Counted from the first letter of the stretch, positions 46,178 to 54,359 are shown. The stretch: DNA of 64,000 bases from Adhaeribacter rhizoryzae (GCF_008629685.1 NZ_VWSF01000001.1:248001-312000); one strand, 5' to 3'. Translations and numbers: made by a program. Notes: generated from the letters alone by a model not told the origin.

Positions 46178-46406
46178 ATTATTGATGCATTTTAATTATT
46201 TTGTATTGATGGATGATAATAGACTTATATGGCCGAAGGTTTGAAATTCATTATGGCTTTATAAGTGGTTCTAAGTTACAATTAAAAGGATTATTAGAAT
46301 GACTAGCTGTACAATGCCCTAACGTTCATTTTTTTAGCTATTATTTGCTCTTTTATTTCTGCTGTAGCTTTATGATGTTTTTTTCCTGATAGAAGTCAGA
46401 AAAATT

Positions 46407-46988
46407 TCAAACTAAATAATCGTCTGAATATTTTGGGGGATATTTAATTTTATAACCTCTTAGATTCAAACTTGTTTTGGAGTAAAAACAAATTTGAATA
46501 GCAGGTGTAAAATCTAAGTAAGCAGGTTTACCATTTTCAAAAGGTAATGTAAATGAAAATTTGGAATGGAAATTTTTACTTCTAAAGCCCAAAGCTCTTG
46601 TAGCTGAATACTTAAATGTTTTTACATCTTCTTTTAAATATTGAATAATTCGTCCTACAGTTGTTTTGCTATTAGCTAATCCTTTTTGTTTTAAGAATTC
46701 ATATGTATCATGAAATAATTTCAAATGTTCTGTATTACCAACTAAATCACAACAGTCAGAGTCATTAAAATCACAAATAGCTTCACAAATAATATAACCG
46801 TTAGAATAATTCCTGATTTCTTGGCCCCACCAATGGGCATTCTCAATAAAAGAATCCCAGAAGTAGTACCCATGACCTAACCATGTATTTGGCCATTTAC
46901 AAGGATATGGACCATTTAACTCTAACTTGCCTAAATCAGTATCTCTGTCTTCTAAAGTTTGATATACAATTACTCTTCTCAAAACCAA
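46407..46988 (-). CDS. Putative ADP-ribosyltransferase-like toxin of a TAC operon (CmdT-like)
   Basis: 193 residues starting at TTG 46988, one base after the stop of the SecB-like gene; the reading frame contains no internal Met, so an ATG start is impossible. The segment WLGHGYYFWDSFIENAHWWG (residues 36-55) resembles the Gly-rich beta-strand plus Tyr and downstream Ala-x-x-Trp pattern of ART-fold families such as DUF3990, and YSNGYIICEAICDF follows as a second strand pair. The active-site His/Arg and Glu were not assigned with certainty. In CmdTAC systems the toxin ADP-ribosylates mRNA and stops phage growth. The toxin role here rests mainly on operon context; the fold call is moderate. Confidence 0.6.
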   Translation of the reverse strand: MVLRRVIVYQTLEDRDTDLGKLELNGPYPCKWPNTWLGHGYYFWDSFIENAHWWGQEIRNYSNGYIICEAICDFNDSDCCDLVGNTEHLKLFHDTYEFLKQKGLANSKTTVGRIIQYLKEDVKTFKYSATRALGFRSKNFHSKFSFTLPFENGKPAYLDFTPAIQICFYSKTSLNLRGYKIKYPPKYSDDYLV

Positions 46989-46989
46989 T

Positions 46990-47397
46990 CTATTTTTGAA
47001 TTGTATTCCTTCTTAAACCTTCTTCTAAATTGGTCAAATTAAGAGTAGGTAAAATAATCCCTGGTACGTTTGCCTGTGTAGTTACTAAACTAATATAAGC
47101 ACGGACATAAGGAAATAAAATTGCTATACAGTTACGATAGAAAAAGTCTGGAATTTCATCCAAAGTGGAAACATTTTCAAATTTAAAAATGCCTTTACAT
47201 TGTACCTCTACGAATGGATTATCACTTTCCTTATCCGACACCTTAACAAGAAATGTTAATTCAAAAGCTGCATCAGATTTATAAAAAAGACCGCTTGTAT
47301 CAAATGATAAAGACAATTCTTTGTTCTTATGGTTTGATAAGTCAATCTTAACTTTATCAAATTGATAGTTTATAATTGAAAAGGCTGCTTTAAGCAT
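46990..47397 (-). CDS. SecB-like chaperone of a TAC operon (CmdC-like)
   Basis: 135 residues. The C-terminal half aligns by eye with SecB: FVEVQCKGIFKF matches CEVQQGGIFSI, and NCIAILFPYVRAYISLVTTQ with LPTLNLTNL matches the NILFPYARE and APVNFDAL regions of E. coli SecB. Solitary SecB-like proteins act as dedicated chaperones of antitoxins in TAC systems. It overlaps the upstream small gene by 8 bp and is followed after one base by the ART-like gene. A general export chaperone is less likely in this mobile AT-rich context. Confidence 0.82.
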   Translation of the reverse strand: MLKAAFSIINYQFDKVKIDLSNHKNKELSLSFDTSGLFYKSDAAFELTFLVKVSDKESDNPFVEVQCKGIFKFENVSTLDEIPDFFYRNCIAILFPYVRAYISLVTTQANVPGIILPTLNLTNLEEGLRRNTIQK

Positions 47398-47641
47398 ATA
47401 AATTAGAATTTAATGTTAAAAAAAAACCCGAAGAAAACTTCGGGCTATAGTCTGTGATATTGGTCATTTCCTCAATGACTGGGTCTTCAGAAAAGACATA
47501 ATACTGTTGCGAATGTTGCAAGAATTCTTCAACAGTTGGTCCAACATTATCAAAATCAGCGCTTTTTGACCAATCTTCTAATATTTTTTCTTCAGGCGTT
47601 GCCTCAAAATATTTCTTTAATTCTTCAAAAAAATTGCTCAT
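47390..47641 (-). CDS. Small antitoxin-like protein, first gene of the TAC operon (CmdA-like)
   Basis: 83 residues, acidic N-terminal part (TPEEKILEDWSKSADFDNVG, then PTVEEFL) and a C-terminal tail that turns aromatic and hydrophobic (PKFSSGFFLTLNSNLYA). Antitoxins in TAC systems carry such a C-terminal chaperone-addiction segment that SecB-like chaperones bind. Its last 8 bp overlap the chaperone start, so translation is coupled. No DNA-binding motif is evident. The antitoxin role is inferred from order, size and tail. Confidence 0.65.
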   Translation of the reverse strand: MSNFFEELKKYFEATPEEKILEDWSKSADFDNVGPTVEEFLQHSQQYYVFSEDPVIEEMTNITDYSPKFSSGFFLTLNSNLYA

Positions 47642-48031
47642 TTTTAGGTGCTTTAAAGTGCAAAGATAAAAGTATTTTTAATTATTTAAATTTTTTAAAG
47701 TTATATATTATTAATATAGTTTTTAAAATATTACCTCCGAGTAAGAGATTTTAGGTAATTTACGTTATTTACCTTTTTTCGTTTTTATAATAATCGTTCT
47801 TAGGATATCAGCTAATTAGCAGGTAAACGGAACATGTTCTGGTCACCTGCACCATATTAGAAGTGCTCCAAATCACTTATGGGTTATTTTGCGCTGCTTA
47901 AAATTCTACTTACACAATATATGTATATTTAGAACAATTCCACATTTTTAAATAATAATAAAGAGGTGTTGTACTAATATCGCTACTTAAGTGTCTAATT
48001 ATCATAACTTTAATAGTTTTAATAATAAATT
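47642..48031. other. AT-rich 390-bp gap in the element
   Basis: No gene supported. It must hold the TAC operon promoter on the minus strand. In elements with HUH Rep proteins the double-strand origin is often near rep, so an origin could be here or upstream of rep; no nick-site motif was recognised. Confidence 0.35.
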
Positions 48032-48379
48032 TTATGCTTCTTCTTGAAGGGAATACTTTTTCTCATACTTAATATGTTCAAGGCAGATAAAAGCCATTTT
48101 GGTCTTATCGGACATTCTCCCTTTTACCTTTATTGTTTTTAACTCTTTAAGTCCTTCTTCAAGTTTAGAGCCAAAAACCAAAAGTGAGAGCATTTCAGTA
48201 AGTTTACCTGCTGCAAATACATTTTTTTCAACTATTCTGTAAATACCTATATAGTTCTCTTCCCTGTAGACCGCTAAAGATTTTAATACTGTAAACCTGA
48301 TAGAATCTTGAACAATGGTAAAAAGAAGGTTGGAAGGGTTATAAACAAGGTTATTTTTATAGACAAATATCGAATCCAT
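48032..48379 (-). CDS. Hypothetical protein coupled to rep
   Basis: 115 residues. Its start codon overlaps the rep stop (TAATG arrangement), showing translational coupling. The sequence mixes beta and alpha pattern (LFTIVQDSIRFTVLKSLAVY) with a basic C-terminal part (KGRMSDKTKMAF). No family recognised; may regulate copy number or assist replication. Confidence 0.7.
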   Translation of the reverse strand: MDSIFVYKNNLVYNPSNLLFTIVQDSIRFTVLKSLAVYREENYIGIYRIVEKNVFAAGKLTEMLSLLVFGSKLEEGLKELKTIKVKGRMSDKTKMAFICLEHIKYEKKYSLQEEA

Positions 48380-49602
48380 TATTTTAAAGCTCCTTGTTTC
48401 CTTAAATCTTCTTCGCTTGGTTGATAGTCCGAAAGGGTATCTCCCGTAGAAATATTTACCCAGTTAGAGTATTCTTTTATCCATTCGTATTCCATTTCAT
48501 CTATCCAAGCCTCTGTTTTATCATCTCCTTTATTTTCAGGAGCTGCAACTTCTTGGTGAGCAATAAACCCAAAAGGCTGAAACGCTCTACGGTTAGTAAG
48601 ATTCTGAAAAATTATATCCAATGCTGCCGGAGATATAAATTTATCTTTCGAAGAATTGGAAGTAAGCTTAGTAAAGTATTTAAAAAGCTCCTTAACCGAT
48701 TTTTCGTCAGCAGGCTTAAAGTCTTGAAATTGTGGGTCAGCGGTTAAGCCTTTCCTGAACTCTTTAAATTCTGGTAACTGTATAAAGTTACTTTTAGAGC
48801 TACCACCTTTCAATTTCTCTTGCAGGGAGAAAATAAGCCTAGCTAAAGTCTTCTTACAAACCCCTTCATTAAATTTATAAATCCATTTTTCTATAACTTT
48901 TTCGGCTGATAAGGCACTTTCTAGAATAAAATGGAAATGCGGGTGATAGGTGTCTTCTGTTCTGTTGTAGGTAATTTCAAGTTTTCGGATACCTACCAGA
49001 TTTCGGTCTGCTTTCCTTTCTGAATCTTTTATTTCGGTAAAGTAAGTATGCATCTTATCTAAGGTGTCCCTTAAATTTCCGGCTGTACAGTTTTTAACCG
49101 TAAGGGTGAGAAATACTTTTTCCTCCCAAGATTCTAAGGTTAAGTTATACTTTTGTATAAGTTGGGCCGTCCGGATACGGTTGCAGATTAAGCACCACCT
49201 ATTTTTACAGAACTTAGATTTAGCTTCGGGGCCCCTTACAACAACCCTATGAGAACAATGATAGGTATCCCAGTACTTTTCTTTTAAAGAAGATTTTAGG
49301 TTAGCAAGAGAAATAGCAATATTGTTGTTAAAGAATTTGGCTCTTGCACGCTTGGTTAATTTCTCTCGGTCATATTCGCAGCTCCTGTCAAACTCTAAAG
49401 AATCTAAACTTAATTCCGAAGTTATTTCTAATTTATCAAGGGAAGGCTTTTTAGGGTATGGGTTAGGAGTAGCTACCTGTTTACATTTTTCCTGATTCTT
49501 AGAACCAAAAGAAGTTTTAGGGGTTGAGCCTTCAACCTTAACCGGGTTGATATTCTGGTTAGGAGAACAGAACTCTTTAGGTGTTTTTTTATCGTTTTTC
49601 AT
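48379..49602 (-). CDS. Rolling-circle replication initiator (HUH endonuclease, Rep_1-like)
   Basis: 407 residues. The zinc-finger-like segment CKNRWCLICNRIRTAQLIQK and the HUH motif HPHFHFILE (His-x-His) are present; the candidate nucleophile Tyr lies in EKWIYKFNEG about 20 residues later. This is the order seen in plasmid Rep_1 initiators. It nicks the double-strand origin and starts rolling-circle replication. Preceded by an HTH gene 4 bp upstream and followed by a coupled small gene. Its presence suggests the integrated element can replicate after excision. Confidence 0.82.
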   Translation of the reverse strand: MKNDKKTPKEFCSPNQNINPVKVEGSTPKTSFGSKNQEKCKQVATPNPYPKKPSLDKLEITSELSLDSLEFDRSCEYDREKLTKRARAKFFNNNIAISLANLKSSLKEKYWDTYHCSHRVVVRGPEAKSKFCKNRWCLICNRIRTAQLIQKYNLTLESWEEKVFLTLTVKNCTAGNLRDTLDKMHTYFTEIKDSERKADRNLVGIRKLEITYNRTEDTYHPHFHFILESALSAEKVIEKWIYKFNEGVCKKTLARLIFSLQEKLKGGSSKSNFIQLPEFKEFRKGLTADPQFQDFKPADEKSVKELFKYFTKLTSNSSKDKFISPAALDIIFQNLTNRRAFQPFGFIAHQEVAAPENKGDDKTEAWIDEMEYEWIKEYSNWVNISTGDTLSDYQPSEEDLRKQGALK

Positions 49603-49606
49603 TTTG

Positions 49607-49909
49607 TTACCTCCTTGCCGCTTTTAAAAGTTGTGGATTTTGGGAGGTAACCAGTTTAAGTTCTGATTTAAGAAAATAAACTCTTCTGGTGTTGGGCAAT
49701 TGGTGATAAGGGATTAAGCCCTTTTTCTTCCAATCAATTAGAGTTGCTTCGCTTATACCAAGCCGGGAAGCAGCTTCTTTTTGGGTAATCTTGTCATTAG
49801 AGATTTCTTTCTCTGGTTGTGTTAAAGATAGGCTAGTTTCAGCTATACAATCCTTGATTATTTGCTTAAAGTCCTTTAGCCTTAAAGGGATTAGAATCAT
49901 TTGTTCCAT
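49607..49909 (-). CDS. HTH (MerR/excisionase-like) DNA-binding protein
   Basis: 100 residues. The HTH motif is TQKEAASRLGISEATLIDWK, followed by the wing-like KKGLIPYHQLPNTRRVYFLK, the pattern of HTH_17 excisionase/MerR-type proteins common in Bacteroidota mobile elements. It starts the rep operon (4 bp before rep), so it may act as excisionase or as rep regulator. Confidence 0.85.
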   Translation of the reverse strand: MEQMILIPLRLKDFKQIIKDCIAETSLSLTQPEKEISNDKITQKEAASRLGISEATLIDWKKKGLIPYHQLPNTRRVYFLKSELKLVTSQNPQLLKAARR

Positions 49910-49987
49910 TGACTAATTGTTTAAATTTTAGTCAAAGGTGATGTGAGTTAAAGCGATTTAGTAGAAGGGTAAGAGATTTGGTAAGTG

Positions 49988-50830
49988 TTATTTGCGTTTA
50001 AAGTGCTGATGGTCAATTATATTATTTTTGCTAAGTTTTTCTTTAAGGGAAGCATATTGTAAAGCGCTACTTCTTTGCATTTGAACATATTGAAGTACAA
50101 AGTCAACTATTTGCTCATGCGTAGCTATGATATTTTTTGTTTCTTTTAACTGACCTAATAGTTGGGGAAAGCTTCCTTTTGCGCCCAGCCATTTTAAACT
50201 GAAATCTTCTTTATATAATGGAATAGAATATCCTTTATTTGTATAGAAGTCAAAATTAGAGTATACAAAATCTTCAACGTTTTCTACTTCAATTTTTCCT
50301 CTGGCCTTTAAGTAATTAAATCCTTGAATTAAATATTCGGGAGAAGCTGAATATAACAACCTTTTTCTAGGTTTTAAACCTGTTAATAAATCGATAAATA
50401 TTAAACTTTCATTAAAGCCTGGTTTCTTTTTTAAATAGAAATTATCCAGGAAATAAGGATGGGTTCTATTTAGGATTTTTTCTAAGAATTTAATCATTAA
50501 ATGATTAAACCTTTCCTGGTTTTTGTTTTCTTCCCTGCCATAAGCAGTATAGAGTACTAGTTTTCTAATAAATTCATTAGCAGATTTAAGATGCTCTATT
50601 TCACCTTGAATAACATCATCTACAGTTCTTTGCGTTTTTTCAAACGGGTCAGGAAGAAAACTTTGGAAATGAGACGTAAAAACCTGAAAGAAAGTATATT
50701 CAATAAATTTTATCCAATTATCAATTATCTCTTCATGTACATTATTCGATTTTCCTTTAAGCACTTTTAAATTGAATACTAATCTAGAATTGTGAAGTAT
50801 ATCTTCGGCTATATTTGCACGACTATACAT
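49988..50830 (-). CDS. Orphan protein in the element, unknown
   Basis: 280 residues, helix-rich, no signal peptide or transmembrane segment. The C-terminus has KWLGAKGSFPQLLGQLKE and then an HEQIVDFVLQYVQMQRSSAL segment. No family is recognised with confidence. It follows the membrane-associated orphan gene by 12 bp on the same strand, so the two probably act together. Could be cargo (defence or regulation) or part of element maintenance. Confidence 0.7.
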   Translation of the reverse strand: MYSRANIAEDILHNSRLVFNLKVLKGKSNNVHEEIIDNWIKFIEYTFFQVFTSHFQSFLPDPFEKTQRTVDDVIQGEIEHLKSANEFIRKLVLYTAYGREENKNQERFNHLMIKFLEKILNRTHPYFLDNFYLKKKPGFNESLIFIDLLTGLKPRKRLLYSASPEYLIQGFNYLKARGKIEVENVEDFVYSNFDFYTNKGYSIPLYKEDFSLKWLGAKGSFPQLLGQLKETKNIIATHEQIVDFVLQYVQMQRSSALQYASLKEKLSKNNIIDHQHFKRK

Positions 50831-50842
50831 TACTAAAATCTT

Positions 50843-51736
50843 TTAATTTTTTTCCATTAAATTTTTGATTGAAGACTCAATTAGATTTAAAGCATTATAA
50901 TCAGGAAAAGATTTTTGTATTTCCTCGTTAGAGGAACTAGGTAAAATCTTGCTTCCTCGTTCAATTAAATCTGCAATTGTATTAATTGATAATTTTAATC
51001 TCTCAATTGTGCTCTGGTCTTGATTATTATAATGTTTATTGGCAATAGCTTCTGCTTCATTCGCAAGTATATTATTTAATTGATTTTTCTGAGCAGAAAT
51101 GATAGTTGATAAAGCCTCGTTTTTTAAATCTAAAGTTTTTGCATGAGCTTCAAATATTTTAGCTTCCGCATTTTTCTTTTTTATAACTGCTGCTGCCCAG
51201 CAGATTGCCGCTATAAGCTTAATTGCCATTACACTTCCTAAACCAACAACTAACCAAATAGAACCAGGTTCAGCAGTAAGAATATTTACATCGCCTTGAA
51301 TGCTTTCATCTCTAATAGGAATTTCTATCCCTTTTTTGAAATCATTAGCTACCTTCGATAATTCCTCAAATGATTTAAGTTCAGGAAGTTTTATATATAA
51401 TAAATTATCCGAACCATCAAAAGTTGATGCTTCAGCTACTCTATATAGATAATCTAAACCCGTCTTAATCTTATAAACTAATGATTGTACTTGACCGTTT
51501 TGGTTGGCTGATAGAAATTGTACATCATCATCACTCCTATAAATCCATGTTTCTTTTAATTTTTCTACTTCTTCCTGTATAAAGGGAATATACTCTAAAT
51601 TGCTAAGTACATTTTTAAGCTTTTTTAGTTCTGAAGCTCTAAACCTATAGTCAGTATTGTTAGGAAGCTGTTCTGAAATAAACTCTAATGATGGACCGTA
51701 TTTTTCAATTCTTCTTTTTATTTCTATTAAATGCAT
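50843..51736 (-). CDS. Orphan membrane protein in the element, unknown
   Basis: 297 residues. A hydrophobic helix at about residues 166-190 (GSIWLVVGLGSVMAIKLIAA onward) lies between an N-terminal helical domain and a C-terminal coiled-coil-like part rich in Lys, Asn and Glu (about 195-260). This suggests a one-helix membrane protein with soluble domains on each side. No motif recognised. First of a two-gene operon with the 49988-50830 gene. Confidence 0.7.
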   Translation of the reverse strand: MHLIEIKRRIEKYGPSLEFISEQLPNNTDYRFRASELKKLKNVLSNLEYIPFIQEEVEKLKETWIYRSDDDVQFLSANQNGQVQSLVYKIKTGLDYLYRVAEASTFDGSDNLLYIKLPELKSFEELSKVANDFKKGIEIPIRDESIQGDVNILTAEPGSIWLVVGLGSVMAIKLIAAICWAAAVIKKKNAEAKIFEAHAKTLDLKNEALSTIISAQKNQLNNILANEAEAIANKHYNNQDQSTIERLKLSINTIADLIERGSKILPSSSNEEIQKSFPDYNALNLIESSIKNLMEKN

Positions 51737-51955
51737 TTTATATAATCTACAGGATTTAAGTCACTTATATATTTAAGAAAGTTCTTAATAAAAAAGGATA
51801 ATATATGTATTTGAAATAATAAGGTAAAAATATATATTTTTATAATATCATATATCAACAAGATATTTAATATTGTACTTGAAAATTTTAAATTAATTTA
51901 CTATTTATCCTATATTTCAAATAAACTCTTAATACTTAATTATTTTAGTTTAAAT

Positions 51956-52246
51956 ATGAATACAGAATATTCAGACCTATTAGCTTTTAAAAGAATAGTT
52001 ATTAGGCTTTTGGCTGCTAATTTATTTGTTTTAGGAATCACATGTTTTCTAAGTTTTATGAGCTTTAAGGAAGCTAATGAGGCATCTTCAAATGGGCATT
52101 CAGCAAAGATTATGGCAGCTCAATTGAAATATCGGTTAGTCAAAAAAGGAATAATTGAGAAAATGGATGATATGAGTACTGCGGAGGGAGTTAAAGAAAT
52201 CCAGTTCTTATCCCAGGAACCTGAGCATAAAATTTCTAATTACTAG
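51956..52246 (+). CDS. Small membrane protein in the element, unknown
   Basis: 96 residues, one transmembrane helix at about 14-36 (VIRLLAANLFVLGITCFLSF). Basic cytoplasmic or periplasmic tail (KYRLVKKGIIEKMDD). It is the only plus-strand gene in the element and converges with the integrase, ending 5 bp before its stop. Function unknown. Confidence 0.55.
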   Translation: MNTEYSDLLAFKRIVIRLLAANLFVLGITCFLSFMSFKEANEASSNGHSAKIMAAQLKYRLVKKGIIEKMDDMSTAEGVKEIQFLSQEPEHKISNY

Positions 52247-52251
52247 GAATT

Positions 52252-53487
52252 CTATTTCCTTTTATTCCAGGCTTTATTTGATTCCTCTTTTAAATATTCA
52301 TCTGCAAATTTAACATACCGCTGAAAGTTCTTGTCTTTTTTGTGGCCTGTTATCTTTTTTACTAAAGTTTCATTCAGCCCAAATATCAAAGAGTTTGTGG
52401 TAAAAGTCTTTCTAGCAGTATGGGAGGTTATAAGCTCATATTTAGGAACCGTTTTTTCTATCACTTTTCCTCCTGAGTAGGAGGTTATAGTAATTAGTTC
52501 GTCTATGCCTGCAAGTTGGCAAGCCTCTTTAATGTAGGTATTGAACTTTTGGGCTGAGATAACAGGAAGGGGATTAGGGTAATCTTGGTATTTGTCCAAA
52601 ATTGCTAAGGCGTAATCATTCAGGGGTATTCTCTGGAATTGCCTTGTTTTTATTATGGTTTTCTGAATTTCTCCATTCTTAATGTGTTCTCTTCTTAAAT
52701 CGAATAAATCCGAGAATCTTAAACCGGTAAAGCAGCCGAAGCAATAAACATCCCTTACCTGTTCAAGTCGTTTACTTTCGTATTTAAAAACATATAGGCT
52801 GAATAGCTCTTTTTCGTAAAGGCAAATAATATCTCCTTCGCGTTCCATGGTAGAGAACTTCTTGTAAGCTAGATTTTCGTTGTACCCTCTATCTGTGGCC
52901 CAACCTAAAAAAGCCTTTAGCCTGTTTATAAGGGTTGAGAAGTAGTTATCTTTTACTTCCTTCTCCTTAAAGGCATAAGTTCGCAATTTATCGAACCACT
53001 CAAGGGTAATATTATCGAAGCGGATTTGTAGTTTTAAATCATTCTGGAAGCCTTTTAGGAAGTTTACCGTAGTCACGTAGCCCATTATAGTTCTTTTAGC
53101 TTTAAGAGGCTTATTTGCCTCTATAAACTCTTCAAAACAGGTAAAAAAATCTTTGGCTTGTGGTTGTGCGCTGAACTTGTTACTTAGTTGGCTTTCTACA
53201 TATTCTTTGGTAAGTGGGATGCCATTAAGTAAAGCATGATTAAAAATACCTTGCACCTTCTTTTCGGTGTTATCTAGGATAGTATTAAACTCCGCGTGGT
53301 TATTGCTAGGCTCTCCCTTTAATGGTGCTTTTATTCTTTGGGTCTTTTCTACCCAATACTTTTCCTTAAGCTTGGCTTTAGTTGCTTTCCTTATTCTTAT
53401 GCCATTAAAGTTTAAAACCATCCAAACAGGAATTAATCCCTTGGAATCTTTTTTCTGGTGATTTAAGGTAAAATTTATAGTTGCCAT
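52252..53487 (-). CDS. Tyrosine recombinase / integrase (phage_integrase family)
   Basis: 411 residues. The N-terminal SAM-like and AP2-like arm-binding parts (MATINFTLNHQKKDSKGLIP) are typical of Bacteroidota integrases. The catalytic core has Arg in FTGLRFSDLFDLRRE, the HxxR box in SHTARKTFTTN and the late HxxY-type segment KITGHKKDKNFQRYVKF with the nucleophile Tyr. It sits at the right end of the element facing inward, beside the att repeat, and most probably integrates at tRNA-Leu. Confidence 0.94.
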   Translation of the reverse strand: MATINFTLNHQKKDSKGLIPVWMVLNFNGIRIRKATKAKLKEKYWVEKTQRIKAPLKGEPSNNHAEFNTILDNTEKKVQGIFNHALLNGIPLTKEYVESQLSNKFSAQPQAKDFFTCFEEFIEANKPLKAKRTIMGYVTTVNFLKGFQNDLKLQIRFDNITLEWFDKLRTYAFKEKEVKDNYFSTLINRLKAFLGWATDRGYNENLAYKKFSTMEREGDIICLYEKELFSLYVFKYESKRLEQVRDVYCFGCFTGLRFSDLFDLRREHIKNGEIQKTIIKTRQFQRIPLNDYALAILDKYQDYPNPLPVISAQKFNTYIKEACQLAGIDELITITSYSGGKVIEKTVPKYELITSHTARKTFTTNSLIFGLNETLVKKITGHKKDKNFQRYVKFADEYLKEESNKAWNKRK

Positions 53488-53760
53488 AATTAGGGAAGGA
53501 TTGGAAGGAAAATAAATAAAGGTTAAAAAAAAATCTACTCGGCAGATTGGGCGCTTAGGCGATTGGAAGAATTTTAAAGGTTAAAAAAAAAGAAATTCCG
53601 GTTATGTGGTTTTGCAGTAGTTTAAAAAATGGTGGCAGATTTGGTGTCATTTTTTTTGTTAAAATTGGTTAAAGTACACTTAAGGGAGTTGAAGAACCCC
53701 CCAAATATGGCTTAAATGCATGAAATTTAAAAGGATTTAAGTAAGTTTAATAAGTATGGT
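53488..53760. other. Right end of the element, non-coding
   Basis: Between the integrase start and attR; no gene. It holds two Lys/poly-A-like stretches (AGGTTAAAAAAAAA at about 53519 and 53578) and the arm-type site at 53631. Confidence 0.45.
53631..53650. promoter_or_regulatory. Possible integrase arm-type site, right
   Basis: GGTGGCAGATTTGGTGTCAT matches the left-end site at 46157-46176 except for few bases and is in the same orientation. It lies 111 bp inside the right boundary. Confidence 0.4.
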
Positions 53761-53782
53761 AGTCCCGCCCCTGGTACTTAAA
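53761..53782 (+). repeat. attR: second copy of the 22-bp tRNA-Leu 3'-end repeat
   Basis: Exact copy of 46093-46114. Only the 3' tail of the tRNA is present here, so this is the element's right boundary. The sequence after it (terminator at 53783) is the original chromosomal DNA downstream of the tRNA. Confidence 0.92.
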
Positions 53783-53808
53783 AAGCCGCTGAAAAGCGGC
53801 TTTTTTGT
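53783..53808 (+). terminator. Displaced original terminator of tRNA-Leu
   Basis: AAGCCGCT (53783-53790) pairs with AGCGGCTT (53795-53802), then TTTTTG. It sits directly after attR, which fits a former tRNA-Leu terminator separated from its gene by the insertion. Confidence 0.85.
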
Positions 53809-53936
53809 TTTACCTCATTTTTTCTGAACAGTAGCAGGAAGTCGGAGATTTCCCAATTTTATTAAAAATTTGTAGCATTACTGCGGAAGACTACAAACAG
53901 CCGGGGAAGGTCTTAATTATAATTTGTTGATTCTAA

Positions 53937-54359
53937 CTAGACTGCACCAACATTCGCATTGTTTAAAGCAGCTACAACGGTAGCGGTATCTTCGTAAATC
54001 TGGAACCGGCTTACTTTCCCATCCCGCAGTTGAAACACATGTATCCACTCAATATTTAAGGGTTGCCCGGTAGCTCTGGCTTTGCTCTGGTAATGTCCCA
54101 ATACAACCACTTTGTCGCCTTGCGCAATCATCTCCAGGGGCTCAAATACACTGAATTCGAAGGTTGCACCTACTTTGCTGTAAAACTGTTTAACCCCGTC
54201 CTTTCCTATATAACGCCCGGCAATCGGACTTAAGTCTGTGGGCCCGGGCACAATATACTCGACATCTTCTGTATAATGTGGCATTAAATTTTCAATTTCA
54301 CCGGTTAAAAAAAGGCGGTATCCTTCCTGCACAACTTTTACATTTTCCTGTTCATTCAT
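53937..54359 (-). CDS. NTF2-like/SnoaL-like protein, paralog 1
   Basis: 140 residues from ATG 54359 (MNEQENVKVVQEGYRLF), chosen because the paralog at 59858-60280 has exactly the same length and start (MSEQDNVKVVQ). An upstream in-frame start would add 19 residues not found in the paralog. SnoaL/NTF2 cone fold: LMPHYTEDVEYIVPGP, GRYIGKDGVKQFYSKVGAT and the closing LRDGKVSRFQIYEDTATVVA. Usually small-molecule binding or isomerase-like; no catalytic set is assigned. Upstream DNA shares a palindrome with the paralog's. Confidence 0.88.
   Translation of the reverse strand: MNEQENVKVVQEGYRLFLTGEIENLMPHYTEDVEYIVPGPTDLSPIAGRYIGKDGVKQFYSKVGATFEFSVFEPLEMIAQGDKVVVLGHYQSKARATGQPLNIEWIHVFQLRDGKVSRFQIYEDTATVVAALNNANVGAV

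Larger units (their letters stand above)
46093..53782. mobile_element. 7.7-kb tRNA-Leu-integrated element carrying a TAC-like cargo operon
   Basis: Bounded by 22-bp direct repeats (46093-46114, 53761-53782). The interior is about one-third GC by eye, lower than the flanks. Contents from the right: tyrosine recombinase, small membrane protein, two orphan genes, HTH protein, HUH Rep, a small gene, then the antitoxin-like/SecB-like/ART-like operon next to the left end. No relaxase, conjugation or phage structural genes are seen. It therefore looks like an integrated rolling-circle plasmid or a small mobilisable island. Possible integrase arm sites (AGATTTGGTGTCA) lie near both ends. Confidence 0.88.
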
